Of a stretch of 64,000 nucleotides of DNA, positions 1-9,963 are shown one piece after another. A program made the translations under genes and the position numbers. Location: positions 372,001-436,000 of the forward strand of contig NZ_RQIH01000004.1 in assembly GCF_003939025.1 (NCBI RefSeq). Direction: 5' to 3'. Every line of letters starts with the position of its first letter. Position 1 is the stretch's first letter. The notes beneath the pieces are model-generated. The model saw nothing but the letters and a program-made list of their open reading frames with translations, was not told where the DNA came from and made no database searches. This DNA is from Rhizobium sophoriradicis. Its GTDB lineage: Bacteria; Pseudomonadota; Alphaproteobacteria; Rhizobiales; Rhizobiaceae.

Positions 1-749
1 TCCTGCGCGGCAAAGGCGCGCACGACGCGGATGCCGCCGAGATTCTCCTCCATGATGCGGGTCAGCACCGACAGTCGTTCCTGCAGGTCGAGCCAGGTGG
101 CGCGCAGCTTGAGCTGCGTCACCGACGAGCGCCAGCCGACGAAGGGCACGAAGGAGAGCGCCAGAAGCCCGAGCACGACATCGGTCGACAGCAGCATATA
201 GGCGCCGATTCCGATCAGGATCGTGAGCAGGATCATGCGGACCAGCGCGGTGGAAAAATACATGCGCACCCCTTCGAGATCGAGCATGCCGACGGTGATC
301 AGATCGCCGGAATGGACCGTGTCGTGAAAGCTGAAGGAGAGACGCTGGATTTTTTCGTAGCAGGCCAGGCGCAGCTCGTAGCCCATGTGGTGGCCGACGG
401 CTTCGCTGTAGTAGTTCTGCACCATGGTGAAGAGGCCGCGCAGCACGCTGGCGCCGAGCAGGAGCAGCGCCGTCGTCAGCAGCGCGTCCTGCGCCGCCTG
501 GCCCGCCGTACCGCCGCCCATCGCCATCTGCGTGTGGTCGACGGCCTCGCCGAGAAGGCGGGGGATCATCAGCTGGAAGGTCGAGGCGACGAGCGTGGCG
601 CCGATCGCAAAACCGGCCTGCCAGGGGTGGCGGAAGGCCATCACGGTGATGCGCACCAGTGTATAGAGGCCTCGGCCCCAGCCTGCCGCAGTTGCAAGCG
701 CCATCGAAGCCGAAGGCTTCGTCGCGCGGGTTGACGCTTCGCTGCTCAC
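1..749 (-). CDS. ABC exporter, N-terminal transmembrane part (cut by window start)
   Basis: Reading leftward from a GTG at 749, about 249 codons run off the window edge without a stop. The protein has a short Ser/Thr-rich N-terminus, then hydrophobic helices (ALLLLGASVLRGLF, ILLTILIGIGAYMLL, VVLGLLALSFVPFVGW) and exporter-type coupling segments (FSFHDTVHSGDLI; MEENLGGIRVVRAFAAQ). This is the type-I exporter fold of MsbA-like half-transporters, and the ATPase domain should lie outside the window. An ATG at 704, 15 codons downstream, is an alternative start. The substrate cannot be told. The ABC exporter membrane domain is clear; the start is less certain because no strong Shine-Dalgarno sequence precedes the GTG. 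Confidence 0.8.
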   Translation of the reverse strand, partial: MSSEASTRATKPSASMALATAAGWGRGLYTLVRITVMAFRHPWQAGFAIGATLVASTFQLMIPRLLGEAVDHTQMAMGGGTAGQAAQDALLTTALLLLGASVLRGLFTMVQNYYSEAVGHHMGYELRLACYEKIQRLSFSFHDTVHSGDLITVGMLDLEGVRMYFSTALVRMILLTILIGIGAYMLLSTDVVLGLLALSFVPFVGWRSSVTQLKLRATWLDLQERLSVLTRIMEENLGGIRVVRAFAAQ

Positions 750-1328
750 GGTATTTTTTCCAATAGATGTTTGCTCGGACGCTGGCCCGAAAAGACGGCA
801 AATCCATGAAGGGATTGAAAGCACCGTCAGTTTTGCCGATTCCAATTGGCGGTTCAAGTAAAGAATTCACCAACTGGTTATTTTTGCGTGAGGCCGCCTC
901 GCATGCCCTGAACGATGTCGGCCTCACCTCCCGGCCAATCGCCTATTGGGTTGGAGAGGCGATGGGCTCCACCAATTTCGTCGATCTCGCCAAGGTGCCG
1001 AAGCTGGCACGAAAAGCAATATTTGGGCGAGGGCAGCTGAGACCGCGTTGCTCCGGAGTGCTCAAGTTCTCCTATTATTCAATAGCTTGCCCCAAGAGAC
1101 AACAAAACTCTTGCCAGGCGCGCCATTTGGCGCTTTCATACACGACAAGATTGATAGACTAATGGCGAGGGTGATTATTCCTCTCGTTCTGGGTTCGCCT
1201 GATCGAACCCCGATGCTGCGGCAGCTGTCGTGAATGGCCGCATGACCCTCATCAACGCGTGACCCGATGTTCATGCGTTGAAACCTCGATCGACCCCAGG
1301 GTGCTGATGAAGCCGCAAAGGAGTTGCG
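750..1328. other. Intergenic stretch with weak ORFs and a hairpin
   Basis: About 580 bases lie between the divergent exporter and flavoprotein genes. A 131-codon open frame (767-1162, +) and an overlapping frame (946-1233, +) are present, but neither gives a protein I recognise, and the first degrades into unlikely sequence after about codon 90. They may be remnants of one frameshifted gene. At 1191-1209 there is a perfect 7-bp stem (gggttcg/cgaaccc) with a 5-6-base loop and no T-run. I cannot assign a function to this stretch. Confidence 0.3.
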
Positions 1329-2735
1329 ATGACGGTTCAGGGACTTTTTTCCGGAAGGGCCAATGCGGCGGCGCAGATATCAGTCGTCCCGCGCGTTGCA
1401 ATCGTCGGGCGCGGCTTCTCCGGCATGATGACGGCCATCGCGCTGATGAAGACGGTGCGCACGCCCTTCCACCTGCAGCTGTTCGATCCGAATTCGTCGG
1501 TCAGCGGCGGCCAGGCGCTGGCCTCTGCCCGCGCCTCGACGATCCTCAATACCCGCGTGCGCGATCTCTCGGTCGCAGTCGGCGACAGCGATGATTTCAA
1601 CGACTGGCTCTGTAGCAACGCCGCCTTCCGCGCTGCCGTGCCGGCTGCCATTCCGGGTTTCCGGCAGATCTTCGTGCCGAAGGAAATCTTCAGCGATTAC
1701 GTCTACCAGCGCTTTTCCGAAGCGCTGGCGGCGCGCCGGGACATCACCGTTCAGGTCTGCAACGATCCTGTCGTGGCGATCCGCCGAAGCCACGGCAACC
1801 GCTTCCTGCTCGAAAGCGCCAATCCGGCCAATCCGCTGTTCGATACGGTGATCCTCGCCACCGGCTACGGCCTCAGCGATCCGCATGCTGAGGAGCCGGA
1901 TGTTTCGCCGATCCGCGCCCAGCGCCTTGTCGCGCGGCCGCATGCCGTGCTGCTCGGCAGCGGCATCCGCGTCGTCGATCAATTGCTGCAGCTTCGCGAT
2001 TCCGGCTATGCCGGCCAGGTGACGATCATTTCCCGGCACGGGTTTCTGCCGCAGAGCCATACACCGAATTCCGCCGATCCGGTGTTTCCGGCCGAAGCGC
2101 TGCCGGAGGGCCTGCCCGACATCATGCGCTTCATCCGCCGGGCCTGTCGCGAGGCGGAAGAGCAAGGGCGAAGCTGGCAATCAGTGATGAACGGCCTGAG
2201 GAAGCATGCCCGCTCGCTCTGGCGCTCTCTGCCGGCCCGCGACAAACATCAATTCAATCGGCATTTGCGAGCGATCTACGACAGCCATCGCAACCGCTTG
2301 CCGGAGGCCATGCACCTGCGACTGCAGCGCGAGCTTGCCAAAGGCCGTACCGTGCTGCGCCGCGGCCGGGCCGGCCGCCGGGGCCTGAGCGGCCTGTTTT
2401 TCACACCGGCGGGATCCTCTGCCGAAGAGGTCCTCCATGCCGAGCGGATCATCGATTGCCGCTGCCAGGCGCCGGATCTTTCCACGCCGCTGATGGAGAG
2501 CCTGTTTTCCTCAGGCCTCGCCATGCCGGACGAACTGTCGCTCGGGCTGGCGGTCACTGCGCGCGGCGAGCCCTTCCTAGAGGACGGTTCGACGGTTGTC
2601 GGGCTCTTTGCCGTCGGCCCGCTCGGCCTCGGCAGCCTGCCCGATATCGATCTGGTGCCCGAAATCGTCTCACAGGCCTATGCGGCGGCCGAACGGATCG
2701 GCGAGCGCTTCTATCCGCAGGTCAGGGCCGTCTGA
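1329..2735 (+). CDS. FAD/NAD(P)-binding flavoprotein
   Basis: A 468-residue protein. Near residues 23-40 it carries a dinucleotide-binding start (VAIVGRGFSGMMTAIAL), and near residues 160-175 a second segment (VILATGYGLSD), the ATG motif typical of flavin oxidoreductases. The layout resembles the NAD_binding_9 group of FAD-NAD(P)-binding proteins, which are predicted oxidoreductases mostly of unknown substrate. A third Rossmann-like strand appears near residue 200 (HAVLLGSGIRVVDQLLQL). The ATG at 1329 follows a GGAG-like element (1319-1323). It is followed at 70 bases by a sensor kinase on the same strand. Family level is secure; substrate is not. Confidence 0.75.
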   Translation: MTVQGLFSGRANAAAQISVVPRVAIVGRGFSGMMTAIALMKTVRTPFHLQLFDPNSSVSGGQALASARASTILNTRVRDLSVAVGDSDDFNDWLCSNAAFRAAVPAAIPGFRQIFVPKEIFSDYVYQRFSEALAARRDITVQVCNDPVVAIRRSHGNRFLLESANPANPLFDTVILATGYGLSDPHAEEPDVSPIRAQRLVARPHAVLLGSGIRVVDQLLQLRDSGYAGQVTIISRHGFLPQSHTPNSADPVFPAEALPEGLPDIMRFIRRACREAEEQGRSWQSVMNGLRKHARSLWRSLPARDKHQFNRHLRAIYDSHRNRLPEAMHLRLQRELAKGRTVLRRGRAGRRGLSGLFFTPAGSSAEEVLHAERIIDCRCQAPDLSTPLMESLFSSGLAMPDELSLGLAVTARGEPFLEDGSTVVGLFAVGPLGLGSLPDIDLVPEIVSQAYAAAERIGERFYPQVRAV

Positions 2736-2804
2736 AAAAGTGTGATCTTTTTGGAACCATCTCCGCCCCGCCGCGTTAACAGCGCTGGTGACCAAGAGGG
2801 GCAG

Positions 2805-4736
2805 ATGGAAGTGTTGGATCGACATGATACGTCTCTTCAAGAAGAGGGACGGTTTCGTCTTCTGGTCGATGCCATCACCGACTACGCGATCTACATGCTG
2901 AGCCCCGAAGGCATCGTCACCAGCTGGAATACCGGCGCTCAGCGCTTCAAAGGCTACAAGCCTTCTGAAATCCTCGGCGAGCATTTTTCCCGGTTCTATG
3001 TCGAAGAGGACCGCGCAGCCGGAATTCCCGAGCGCGCGCTCGCCACGGCGATCGAGCAGGGACGGTTCGAGGGGGAGGGCTGGCGTCAGCGCAAGGACGG
3101 CAGCCGCTTCTGGGCGCATGTCGTCATCGATCCGATCCGCCGTCCCTCCGGCGAGCTCATCGGTTTTGCCAAGATCACCCGCGATCTGACCGAACGCCGG
3201 GCTGCCGAAAACGCGATCCGTCAGAGTGAGGAACAGTTCCGCCGGCTTGTCCAAGGCGTTTCGGACTACGCGATCTACATGCTCGATCCCGAAGGCAATG
3301 TCAGCAGCTGGAATTTCGGCGCCGAGCGGATCAAGGGCTATCGGCCGGAGGAAATCATCGGCCGGCATTTCTCGACCTTCTATACGCCCGAGGACCGCGC
3401 CGCTGGTCTGCCGGAGACCGCGCTCCGTGTCGCCCGCGCCGAAGGCCGGTTCGAACGGGAAGGCTGGCGCGTGCGCAAGGACGGCACCCGCTTCTGGGCC
3501 AGCATCGTCGTCGATGTCATCAAGGGCGATGACGGCGACGTGCTCGGTTTCGCGAAGATCACCCGCGATATTACCGAGAAGATGGAGACGCAGCGGGCGC
3601 TGGAGCAGGCGCGCGAAGAGCTTTTCCAATCGCAGAAGATGGAGGCGATCGGTCAGCTGACCGGCGGCATCGCCCATGATTTCAACAATCTGCTGATGGC
3701 CGTGCTCGGCAGCCTGGAGATCCTGAAGAAACGCATGCCGCAGGATCTCTCGCTGACATCGCTTGTTGATAATGCCATGCAGGGCGCCCAGCGGGGAGCG
3801 GCCCTGACCCAGCGCATGCTGGCCTTTTCCCGCCGGCAGGAACTGCATATGGAGCCGATCGACGTCTCCGGCCTGGTGCGTGGCATGATGGATATTCTGA
3901 GCCGTTCGCTCGGGCCTCTCACCACGATCGAGACCTCTTATCCCGTCCGGCTGCCGACTATCCTCACCGATCCGAACCAGCTGGAGATGGCGATCCTCAA
4001 CCTTGTCGTCAACGCCCGTGACGCCATGCCGTCCGGCGGCCGCATCACGCTGCGCGCGTCCGAAGAATCGATCGCCGCCAGCAGGGGAGGGCTGTCGGCC
4101 GGCCGCTATATCAGGATCGCAGTGCTCGATGAAGGCGAAGGCATGGATGCAAAGACGCTGGAGCAGGCGGTCACGCCATTCTTCACCACCAAGGGTGTCG
4201 GCAAGGGCACAGGGCTCGGCCTTTCGATGGTGCAGGGTCTTGCCACCCAGTCCGGCGGCCGCCTCATCCTGAAGAGCAGCCCCGGCGAAGGTACAACGGC
4301 GGAATTGTGGTTCCCGGTCGTAACCATTGAGCAGAGGACAGAGGCGGCGGCCGAACTGCCGCAACGGCATGACGATGCACAGCGCCGGCTGCGCATCGTC
4401 GCCGTCGACGACGACGGCCTGGTCCTGATGAATACGACGCTGATGCTGGAGGATCTCGGCCACACGGTTTTCGAGGCGATGGCCGGTCCCGAGGCGCTCG
4501 CCATCCTGCGCAAGGAGCCGGTCGATCTGGTCATCTGCGATCACGCCATGCCGCGCATGACCGGGGCGCAGCTCGCCGAGGCAATCCGCAGCGAGTGGCC
4601 CGGCCTGCCGATCATCCTTGCCACCGGTTACGCCGATCTGCCCGACGGCGCCGGCGCCGCCAATCTGCCCCGGCTCGGCAAACCCTTCTCGCAGGCGCAG
4701 CTCGCCGATGCGATCAGCCGGATCGCTTCTCAATGA
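2805..4736 (+). CDS. Hybrid sensor histidine kinase with two PAS domains and a C-terminal receiver
   Basis: The start at ATG 2805 is chosen because AAGAGGGG lies just upstream; an in-frame start at 2742 adds 21 unlikely residues. The 643-residue protein has two closely similar PAS/PAC units (about 15-130 and 140-260), each with DYAIYML, a GYKPSEI/GYRPEEI loop and RKDG(S/T)RFWA. A HisKA domain follows with phospho-acceptor His about 291 (GGIAHDFNNLL), then an ATPase domain (NLVVNARDAM N-box, DEGEGMD, GKGTGLGLSMV) and a receiver with acceptor Asp about 579 (ICDHAMP). No transmembrane segment is visible, so it should be cytosolic. The tandem PAS copies look like an internal duplication. The signal and partner regulator are unknown. 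Confidence 0.88.
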   Translation: MEVLDRHDTSLQEEGRFRLLVDAITDYAIYMLSPEGIVTSWNTGAQRFKGYKPSEILGEHFSRFYVEEDRAAGIPERALATAIEQGRFEGEGWRQRKDGSRFWAHVVIDPIRRPSGELIGFAKITRDLTERRAAENAIRQSEEQFRRLVQGVSDYAIYMLDPEGNVSSWNFGAERIKGYRPEEIIGRHFSTFYTPEDRAAGLPETALRVARAEGRFEREGWRVRKDGTRFWASIVVDVIKGDDGDVLGFAKITRDITEKMETQRALEQAREELFQSQKMEAIGQLTGGIAHDFNNLLMAVLGSLEILKKRMPQDLSLTSLVDNAMQGAQRGAALTQRMLAFSRRQELHMEPIDVSGLVRGMMDILSRSLGPLTTIETSYPVRLPTILTDPNQLEMAILNLVVNARDAMPSGGRITLRASEESIAASRGGLSAGRYIRIAVLDEGEGMDAKTLEQAVTPFFTTKGVGKGTGLGLSMVQGLATQSGGRLILKSSPGEGTTAELWFPVVTIEQRTEAAAELPQRHDDAQRRLRIVAVDDDGLVLMNTTLMLEDLGHTVFEAMAGPEALAILRKEPVDLVICDHAMPRMTGAQLAEAIRSEWPGLPIILATGYADLPDGAGAANLPRLGKPFSQAQLADAISRIASQ

Positions 4737-4802
4737 CCGGAGCGGCTGGCGGTGCTGGGTTACCTGATGCACTCGGTCAGCGAAGATTCGCGAGCCTTGG
4801 CG

Positions 4803-5978
4803 TTACGCGCGAAGCTTCTCGTCACCATCATCCTGAATGACGGTGCGGCCGGTTTTCTCCCGGAGGTCGGCCGCCGGGGCTGAAGCTGCGCCGCCGAGGA
4901 GGCGCTTCTCGGTCTCTTGCAGGTCAAGGATCGCTTGTTCGATCCGCTCAGCCGGAGCCTGGCGCGAGACCAGACGCCACCGATGATGCTGCCAGAAGGT
5001 GACGAGCAGGCGCCGGCTCGGGACTTCTATCGTTTCATGCAGGAACCATGCTCCGCCGAGGGCAACGAACAGCGCTGCTGCGATCAGCGCCGGTTCAGGC
5101 AGCAGCGCTTCAAAACTCCGATGGACAAGGAACATGATGGGGACGTGGAAAAGATAGAGCGAGAAGCTGATCGTGCCCAAAAACCTGAGCGGTGCAGCTG
5201 CAAGGAAATGACCTGCGATGGGCGGTTGTCGCGCGACGAGTGCGACGATGGCGGCGGCGGCGGCCGCGCTTTGCAAGCCCCAAAATTCGGGCGAGAAATT
5301 CGGCAGGACATGCCTGTAGGTAAAGAACACCGCCAGAAGCAACAGCGTGAAAATTCCCATGAGGGCGGATGGCGTCCATCTTTCCAAATGAGAATGCATC
5401 CCACCGGCAAGTGCGCCGAAGAGAAAGTAGGGGAGCTTGGACAGGAGCATGATTCCGGGCCCCGGCAATTCGAGCAGGCCGTCTACGGCGACAACAATGG
5501 CGAAGCCTGCGATCAGGCCGCTATAGCGGTGCGGCCGGGCCAGGCAGAGCCACAGGATCGGGAACAGCAGATAGAACTGAATTTCGGGTGGGATAGACCA
5601 GAAAACGCCGCTCGAGCCGAGAAGAAACACATGGCGCACAAAGTCCATACCGCCGGCGATCGGCTGAAGGAAGTTCAGACTCGGCATGCCGGACAGCATC
5701 GCCACGAGCAGGACGGCAACCAGATAGACCGGATAGATGCGGGCAAAGCGGCTCACCAGGAAATCCAGGACGTTTTCCCGGGTCACCGGCCGTGAACCGT
5801 AGAGATGGGCCATCAGGAAGCCGCTGAGGGCAAAGAACAAGCCGACGGCTTCGCTGCCCACAGTCACCAGATGCAAGGTCGTGCTTGGAAAGATAAGGCC
5901 GATATGGGCTTGCACGACCAGCAGCGCGGCAATGCCGCGCAGGCCATCGAGACTGGGGATGTAATCCGGCCGGCTCAT
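4803..5978 (-). CDS. Acyltransferase 3 family membrane protein (OafA/NodX type)
   Basis: A 391-residue polytopic membrane protein that opens with YIPSLDGLRGIAALLVVQAH, the hallmark N-terminus of acyltransferase-3 proteins, with the conserved His in the first membrane segment. About ten hydrophobic segments follow. Such enzymes move acetyl or succinyl groups onto cell-surface sugars. The ATG at 5978 is preferred over a TTG at 6008 because the family usually begins just before this motif. The C-terminus (about 60 residues) is hydrophilic and Arg/Glu rich. It is convergent with the upstream kinase gene. The acceptor is unknown. Confidence 0.85.
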   Translation of the reverse strand: MSRPDYIPSLDGLRGIAALLVVQAHIGLIFPSTTLHLVTVGSEAVGLFFALSGFLMAHLYGSRPVTRENVLDFLVSRFARIYPVYLVAVLLVAMLSGMPSLNFLQPIAGGMDFVRHVFLLGSSGVFWSIPPEIQFYLLFPILWLCLARPHRYSGLIAGFAIVVAVDGLLELPGPGIMLLSKLPYFLFGALAGGMHSHLERWTPSALMGIFTLLLLAVFFTYRHVLPNFSPEFWGLQSAAAAAAIVALVARQPPIAGHFLAAAPLRFLGTISFSLYLFHVPIMFLVHRSFEALLPEPALIAAALFVALGGAWFLHETIEVPSRRLLVTFWQHHRWRLVSRQAPAERIEQAILDLQETEKRLLGGAASAPAADLREKTGRTVIQDDGDEKLRA

Positions 5979-6088
5979 GTGCAGCTTTTTTCTGTTCGGT
6001 TCCGGCAAGCAGTAGCCGACATCGCTTTAGAAGATATTAATCCGCCGCGCTGAAGCCACGGCGGCGCAACTGCTTGCCGGAACTCGTA

Positions 6089-6847
6089 TTATTCGCGGCC
6101 GCCTCTTCCGATCTCGCCGCGGAGGATGAATACCAGCAGTGCCAGCGCCATCGCCGCCAGCGCGTACCAGGTGATCGCATAGACGAGATGGTTGTTGGGG
6201 AAATGGATGACCGTCAGGCCGCCGACGGGCAGACCGCCGGGATTGGCGGTCGCGTCGGCGTCGATGAAATAGGGCGCGACCGCACCGACGCCGCGCTTCT
6301 GTGCGATTGCCGCGACATCGCGCGAATACCAACGGTCGGCGCCGACATCGTTGGATTGCAGCAGCGATCCCTTCGGCTCTGTCATCCGCATCAGCCCGGT
6401 GATTTCGACGGGTCCCGCCAGCTGGACTTCGCGGCGCGTGGCCGGGTCGCGCCTGTCGGTCGGCACGAAACCGCGGTTGATGAGGATGGCGGTGCCGTCG
6501 GCAAGCATCAGCGGCGTCATTACCCAATAACCCGGGCCGAGCGCCGTCGAGGCATAGACCAGCGTCTCTTTGTCGTTGGCGAGCGTACCGGCGACGCTCA
6601 CCCGGCGATATTCGTCATCGCCGGCATTGACCTTGTCCCAATCGGCCCGTGCCGGGGCTGGCACGGCTGCGGCATGCACACGCTGGTCGACGCGGACGAT
6701 GAGATCGCGCTTCCAGGCGAGCCGCTGCACCTGCCAGGTGCCGAGGGCTGCGAGCGCTGCCGCAATGAGCGCCAGGCAGACGGCAAAGGCGACGCGTTTT
6801 ACAGGCGAACGCCGTTTTTCCGCTTTTTCGGGGGGAGCTTCGCTCAT
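6089..6847 (-). CDS. SURF1-family oxidase assembly protein
   Basis: A 252-residue protein with one membrane segment near residues 20-38 (AFAVCLALIAAALAALGTWQVQRL), a periplasmic loop and a second membrane segment near the C-terminus (VYAITWYALAAMALALLVFIL). LGTWQVQRLAWK, then RRVSVAGTL, GYWVMTPL and ILINRGFVP follow the SURF1/Shy1 pattern. SURF1 proteins help insert heme into heme-copper oxidases. It lies directly downstream of cyoD on the same strand, so it probably serves the bo-type oxidase encoded here. Confidence 0.87.
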   Translation of the reverse strand: MSEAPPEKAEKRRSPVKRVAFAVCLALIAAALAALGTWQVQRLAWKRDLIVRVDQRVHAAAVPAPARADWDKVNAGDDEYRRVSVAGTLANDKETLVYASTALGPGYWVMTPLMLADGTAILINRGFVPTDRRDPATRREVQLAGPVEITGLMRMTEPKGSLLQSNDVGADRWYSRDVAAIAQKRGVGAVAPYFIDADATANPGGLPVGGLTVIHFPNNHLVYAITWYALAAMALALLVFILRGEIGRGGRE

Positions 6848-6893
6848 GGCGTGAATCGCTTCGGGCGGCGGTGCCGCCGCCCTTTCGATGCCG

Positions 6894-7295
6894 TCACGGC
6901 ATGTTCTTCATCATCTCGGGGCTCATCGGCATCATGTTGGTGTTGAGATGATGCATGACCCAGAGGGAGCCGGAGAGCGCGATGGCGACGATGATGATGG
7001 TGAAGATCAGCGCCATCATCGTCCAGCCGCCCTCGCTGCGGGGGTTCATGTGCAGGAAGAAGACCATATGGACGACGATCTGGATCGCCCCGATGGCCAT
7101 CACCAGCACCGCCGTCACCGCCGCGCTTTCGAAGACGCCTGCCATGACCAGCCAGAAGGGAATGGCGGTCAGGATGACGGAGAGCGCGAAGCCCGTCATA
7201 TAGCTGCGGAAGGTGCCGTGGCCGGCCTGATGGCCGTGGCTGTGGCCGTGATGCGCCTCGTGGGCATCCTCATGTGCGGGTGCTTGCGAACTCAT
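6894..7295 (-). CDS. cyoD: Cytochrome o ubiquinol oxidase subunit IV
   Basis: A 133-residue protein with a His-rich hydrophilic N-terminus (AHHGHSHGHQAGHG) followed by three membrane helices, matching the small CyoD subunit of the bo3 quinol oxidase. The helix-2 motif IQIVVHMVFFLHM is typical of the family. The start at 7295 is fixed by an ATGA overlap with the cyoC stop. The open frame extends further upstream through cyoC, but that part is out of phase with any gene. Confidence 0.9.
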   Translation of the reverse strand: MSSQAPAHEDAHEAHHGHSHGHQAGHGTFRSYMTGFALSVILTAIPFWLVMAGVFESAAVTAVLVMAIGAIQIVVHMVFFLHMNPRSEGGWTMMALIFTIIIVAIALSGSLWVMHHLNTNMMPMSPEMMKNMP

Positions 7296-7912
7296 CCGAG
7301 AACTCCCAAGAGATAGACGAAGGAAAAGACGCCGATCCAGACGACGTCGAGGAAGTGCCAGAACATCGAGAGGCACATCAGTCGGCGGCGGTTGGCCTCG
7401 ATCAAGCCGTGCATCGACACCTGCACCATCAGCGTGATCAGCCAGATGATGCCGAAGGTGACGTGCAGGCCGTGCGTTCCGACCAGCGTGAAGAAGGAGG
7501 AGAGGAAGGCGCTGCGCGTCGGCCCGGCACCCTCGTGGATCAGGTGGATGAACTCGTAGAGCTCGAGCCCAATGAAGGCGGCGCCGAACAGGCCGGTGAC
7601 CCCAAGCCAGAACAGCGTTTCCGCCTTGGCGTTCCGCTCCATCTGCAGCATGGCGAAGCCATAGGTGATCGAGGAGAGCAGCAGCATCGACGTGTTGAGG
7701 GCAACGATCGGCAGATCGAAGAGATCGGCCGGCGACGGCCCCGCGGCATAATTGCGGCCGAGCACGCCGTGCGTTGCAAACAGCACCGCGAAGATCAGGC
7801 AGTCGCTCATCAGATAGAGCCAGAAGCCGAGATTGGTGCTGTTCTCCGGATGATGATCTTCCGTCAGGTAGAATTCGGGCTTTTCGGCCGTATCGACAGT
7901 GTGATCGCTCAT
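7292..7912 (-). CDS. cyoC: Cytochrome o ubiquinol oxidase subunit III
   Basis: A 206-residue membrane protein with five hydrophobic helices. NLGFWLYLMSDCLIFAVLFA, GLELYEFIHLIHEG and GTHGLHVTFGIIWL are standard subunit-III motifs of heme-copper oxidases. The ATG at 7912 lies 5 bases after the cyoB stop and is preferred to the longer upstream frame, which runs back into cyoB. Subunit III stabilises the oxidase core and carries no metal. Confidence 0.92.
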   Translation of the reverse strand: MSDHTVDTAEKPEFYLTEDHHPENSTNLGFWLYLMSDCLIFAVLFATHGVLGRNYAAGPSPADLFDLPIVALNTSMLLLSSITYGFAMLQMERNAKAETLFWLGVTGLFGAAFIGLELYEFIHLIHEGAGPTRSAFLSSFFTLVGTHGLHVTFGIIWLITLMVQVSMHGLIEANRRRLMCLSMFWHFLDVVWIGVFSFVYLLGVLG

Positions 7913-7917
7913 GGTCG

Positions 7918-9921
7918 TTACACCTGCTCGGCAAGCAGCGTGGTGCGCTTGCCTTCCGTTTCGATGACGTCTTCTGCGGGGATGTAGAAGTCGCGTTTGT
8001 AGTTGAACGTATGGCCGATCGCCACGACGATCAGGGCGACGAAGGAGACGACGACCAGCCACCACATGTACCAGATCAGGCCGAAGGCGAGTGCGACGCT
8101 GATGGCCGACAGGATCGCGCCGGTGCCGGTATTCTTCGGCATGTGGATCGGCTTGAAGCCGCCGAGCGGACGCTCGTAGCCGCGCCTCTTCATGTCGTAC
8201 CAGCTGTCATGATCGTGGACGACGGGCGTGAAGGCGAAGTTGTAGTCCGGCGGCGGCGAAGCGGTCGACCATTCCAGCGTGCGGCCGTCCCAGGGATCGC
8301 CGCTGTCGTCGCGCAGTTCCTCGCGCTTCATGAAGCTGACGACGATCTGGATCAGGAAGGCGGCGATGCCGAGCGCGATCAGGCCGACGCCGAAAGCGGC
8401 GATGATGAACCAGATCTGCAGCGACGGGTCCTCGAACTGGCTCATGCGGCGCGTGACGCCCATCAGGCCGAGCACATAGAGCGGCATGAAGGCGAACCAG
8501 AAGCCGATCTGCCAGAACCAGAAGCTCATCTTGCCCCAGAAGGGATCGAGCTTGAAGCCGAAGGCCTTCGGGAACCAGTAGTTCACGCCGGCGAACATGC
8601 CGAAGAGCACGCCGCCGATGATGACGTTGTGGAAATGAGCGATGAGGAAGAGCGAATTGTGCAGCACGAAATCGGCAGGAGGGACCGCAAGCATGACGCC
8701 CGTCATGCCGCCGATGACGAAGGTCACCATGAAGCCGACCGTCCACAGCATCGGCACCTCGTAGCGGATGCGGCCGCGATACATGGTGAAGAGCCAGTTG
8801 AAGATCTTCGCCCCTGTCGGGATCGAGATGATCATCGTGGTGATGCCGAAGAAGGAGTTGACGGATGCACCCGAGCCCATGGTGAAGAAGTGGTGCAGCC
8901 AGACGATGTAGGACAGGATCATGATCACGCAGGTGGCGTAGACCATCGAGGCGTAGCCGAAGAGGCGTTTGCCGGAGAAGGTGGCGACGACTTCGGAGAA
9001 GATGCCGAAGGCCGGCAGCACCAGGATGTAGACCTCCGGATGGCCCCAGATCCAGATGAGGTTGATGTACATCATCGGATTGCCGCCGAGGTCGTTGGTG
9101 AAGAAGTTCGTTCCGGCGTAGCGGTCGAGCGACAACAGCACGAGCGTTGCCGTCAGGATCGGGAAGGAGGCGACGATCAGCACGTTGGTGCAGAGTGCCG
9201 TCCAGGTGAAGACCGGCATCTTCATGAAGGTCATGCCCGGCGCGCGCATCTTGACGATGGTGGCGATCAGGTTGATGCCGGAGAGCGTCGTGCCGACACC
9301 GGCCACTTGCAGGCCCCAGATATAATAGTCGACGCCGACACCCGGACTGTAGGCGGCCCCCGACAGCGGCGGGTAGGCGAGCCAGCCGGTCTGGGCGAAT
9401 TCACCGATGAACAGCGACAGCATGATGATGACCGCGCCGGCGGTGGTCATCCAGAAGGAGAAGTTGTTCAAGAAGGGGAAGGAGACGTCGCGCGCGCCGA
9501 TCTGCAGCGGCACCACGAAGTTCATCAGGCCGGTGACGAAGGGCATCGCCACGAAGAAGATCATGATGACGCCGTGGGCGGTGAAGATCTGGTCGTAATG
9601 GTGCGGCGGGAGGTAACCTTCCGACCCGTTGAAGGCGATCGCCTGCTGGATGCGCATCAGGATCGCGTCGGAGAAGCCGCGCAACAGCATGATGACCGCC
9701 AGGATCACATACATGATGCCGATCTTCTTGTGATCGACGCTGCAGATCCAGTCGTGCCAGAGCGGCCCCCAGAATTTGAAATAGGTGATGGCGCCGAGCA
9801 CGGCGAGACCGCCGATGACGACACCGATGAAGGTCACGACCAGGATCGGCTCGTGATAGGGGATGGCATCGAGGGTCAACCGGCCGAAGACGAACTTCAG
9901 GAGGTCAGGATTGGAAAACAT
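7918..9921 (-). CDS. cyoB: Cytochrome o ubiquinol oxidase subunit I
   Basis: This 667-residue protein is the catalytic subunit, passing electrons from ubiquinol to oxygen and pumping protons across the inner membrane. Visible ligand motifs are [10 protein letters not shown] (low-spin heme His), [14 protein letters not shown] (CuB His and the cross-linked Tyr), WLHHFFTMG (two CuB His) and [12 protein letters not shown] (high-spin and low-spin heme His). Length matches the CyoB family (about 660). It is the second gene of cyoABCD, with 42 bases between it and cyoA. Confidence 0.96.
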   Translation of the reverse strand: MFSNPDLLKFVFGRLTLDAIPYHEPILVVTFIGVVIGGLAVLGAITYFKFWGPLWHDWICSVDHKKIGIMYVILAVIMLLRGFSDAILMRIQQAIAFNGSEGYLPPHHYDQIFTAHGVIMIFFVAMPFVTGLMNFVVPLQIGARDVSFPFLNNFSFWMTTAGAVIIMLSLFIGEFAQTGWLAYPPLSGAAYSPGVGVDYYIWGLQVAGVGTTLSGINLIATIVKMRAPGMTFMKMPVFTWTALCTNVLIVASFPILTATLVLLSLDRYAGTNFFTNDLGGNPMMYINLIWIWGHPEVYILVLPAFGIFSEVVATFSGKRLFGYASMVYATCVIMILSYIVWLHHFFTMGSGASVNSFFGITTMIISIPTGAKIFNWLFTMYRGRIRYEVPMLWTVGFMVTFVIGGMTGVMLAVPPADFVLHNSLFLIAHFHNVIIGGVLFGMFAGVNYWFPKAFGFKLDPFWGKMSFWFWQIGFWFAFMPLYVLGLMGVTRRMSQFEDPSLQIWFIIAAFGVGLIALGIAAFLIQIVVSFMKREELRDDSGDPWDGRTLEWSTASPPPDYNFAFTPVVHDHDSWYDMKRRGYERPLGGFKPIHMPKNTGTGAILSAISVALAFGLIWYMWWLVVVSFVALIVVAIGHTFNYKRDFYIPAEDVIETEGKRTTLLAEQV

Positions 9922-9963
9922 GGAACAACCCGTTCATTATGTCTTGCGACGCAAAGCGCCAGG

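Noticed and set aside
2670..4772. Long open frame (-) opposite the histidine kinase
   Set aside because: The kinase on the + strand has complete PAS, HisKA, ATPase and receiver motifs; the reverse frame has none.
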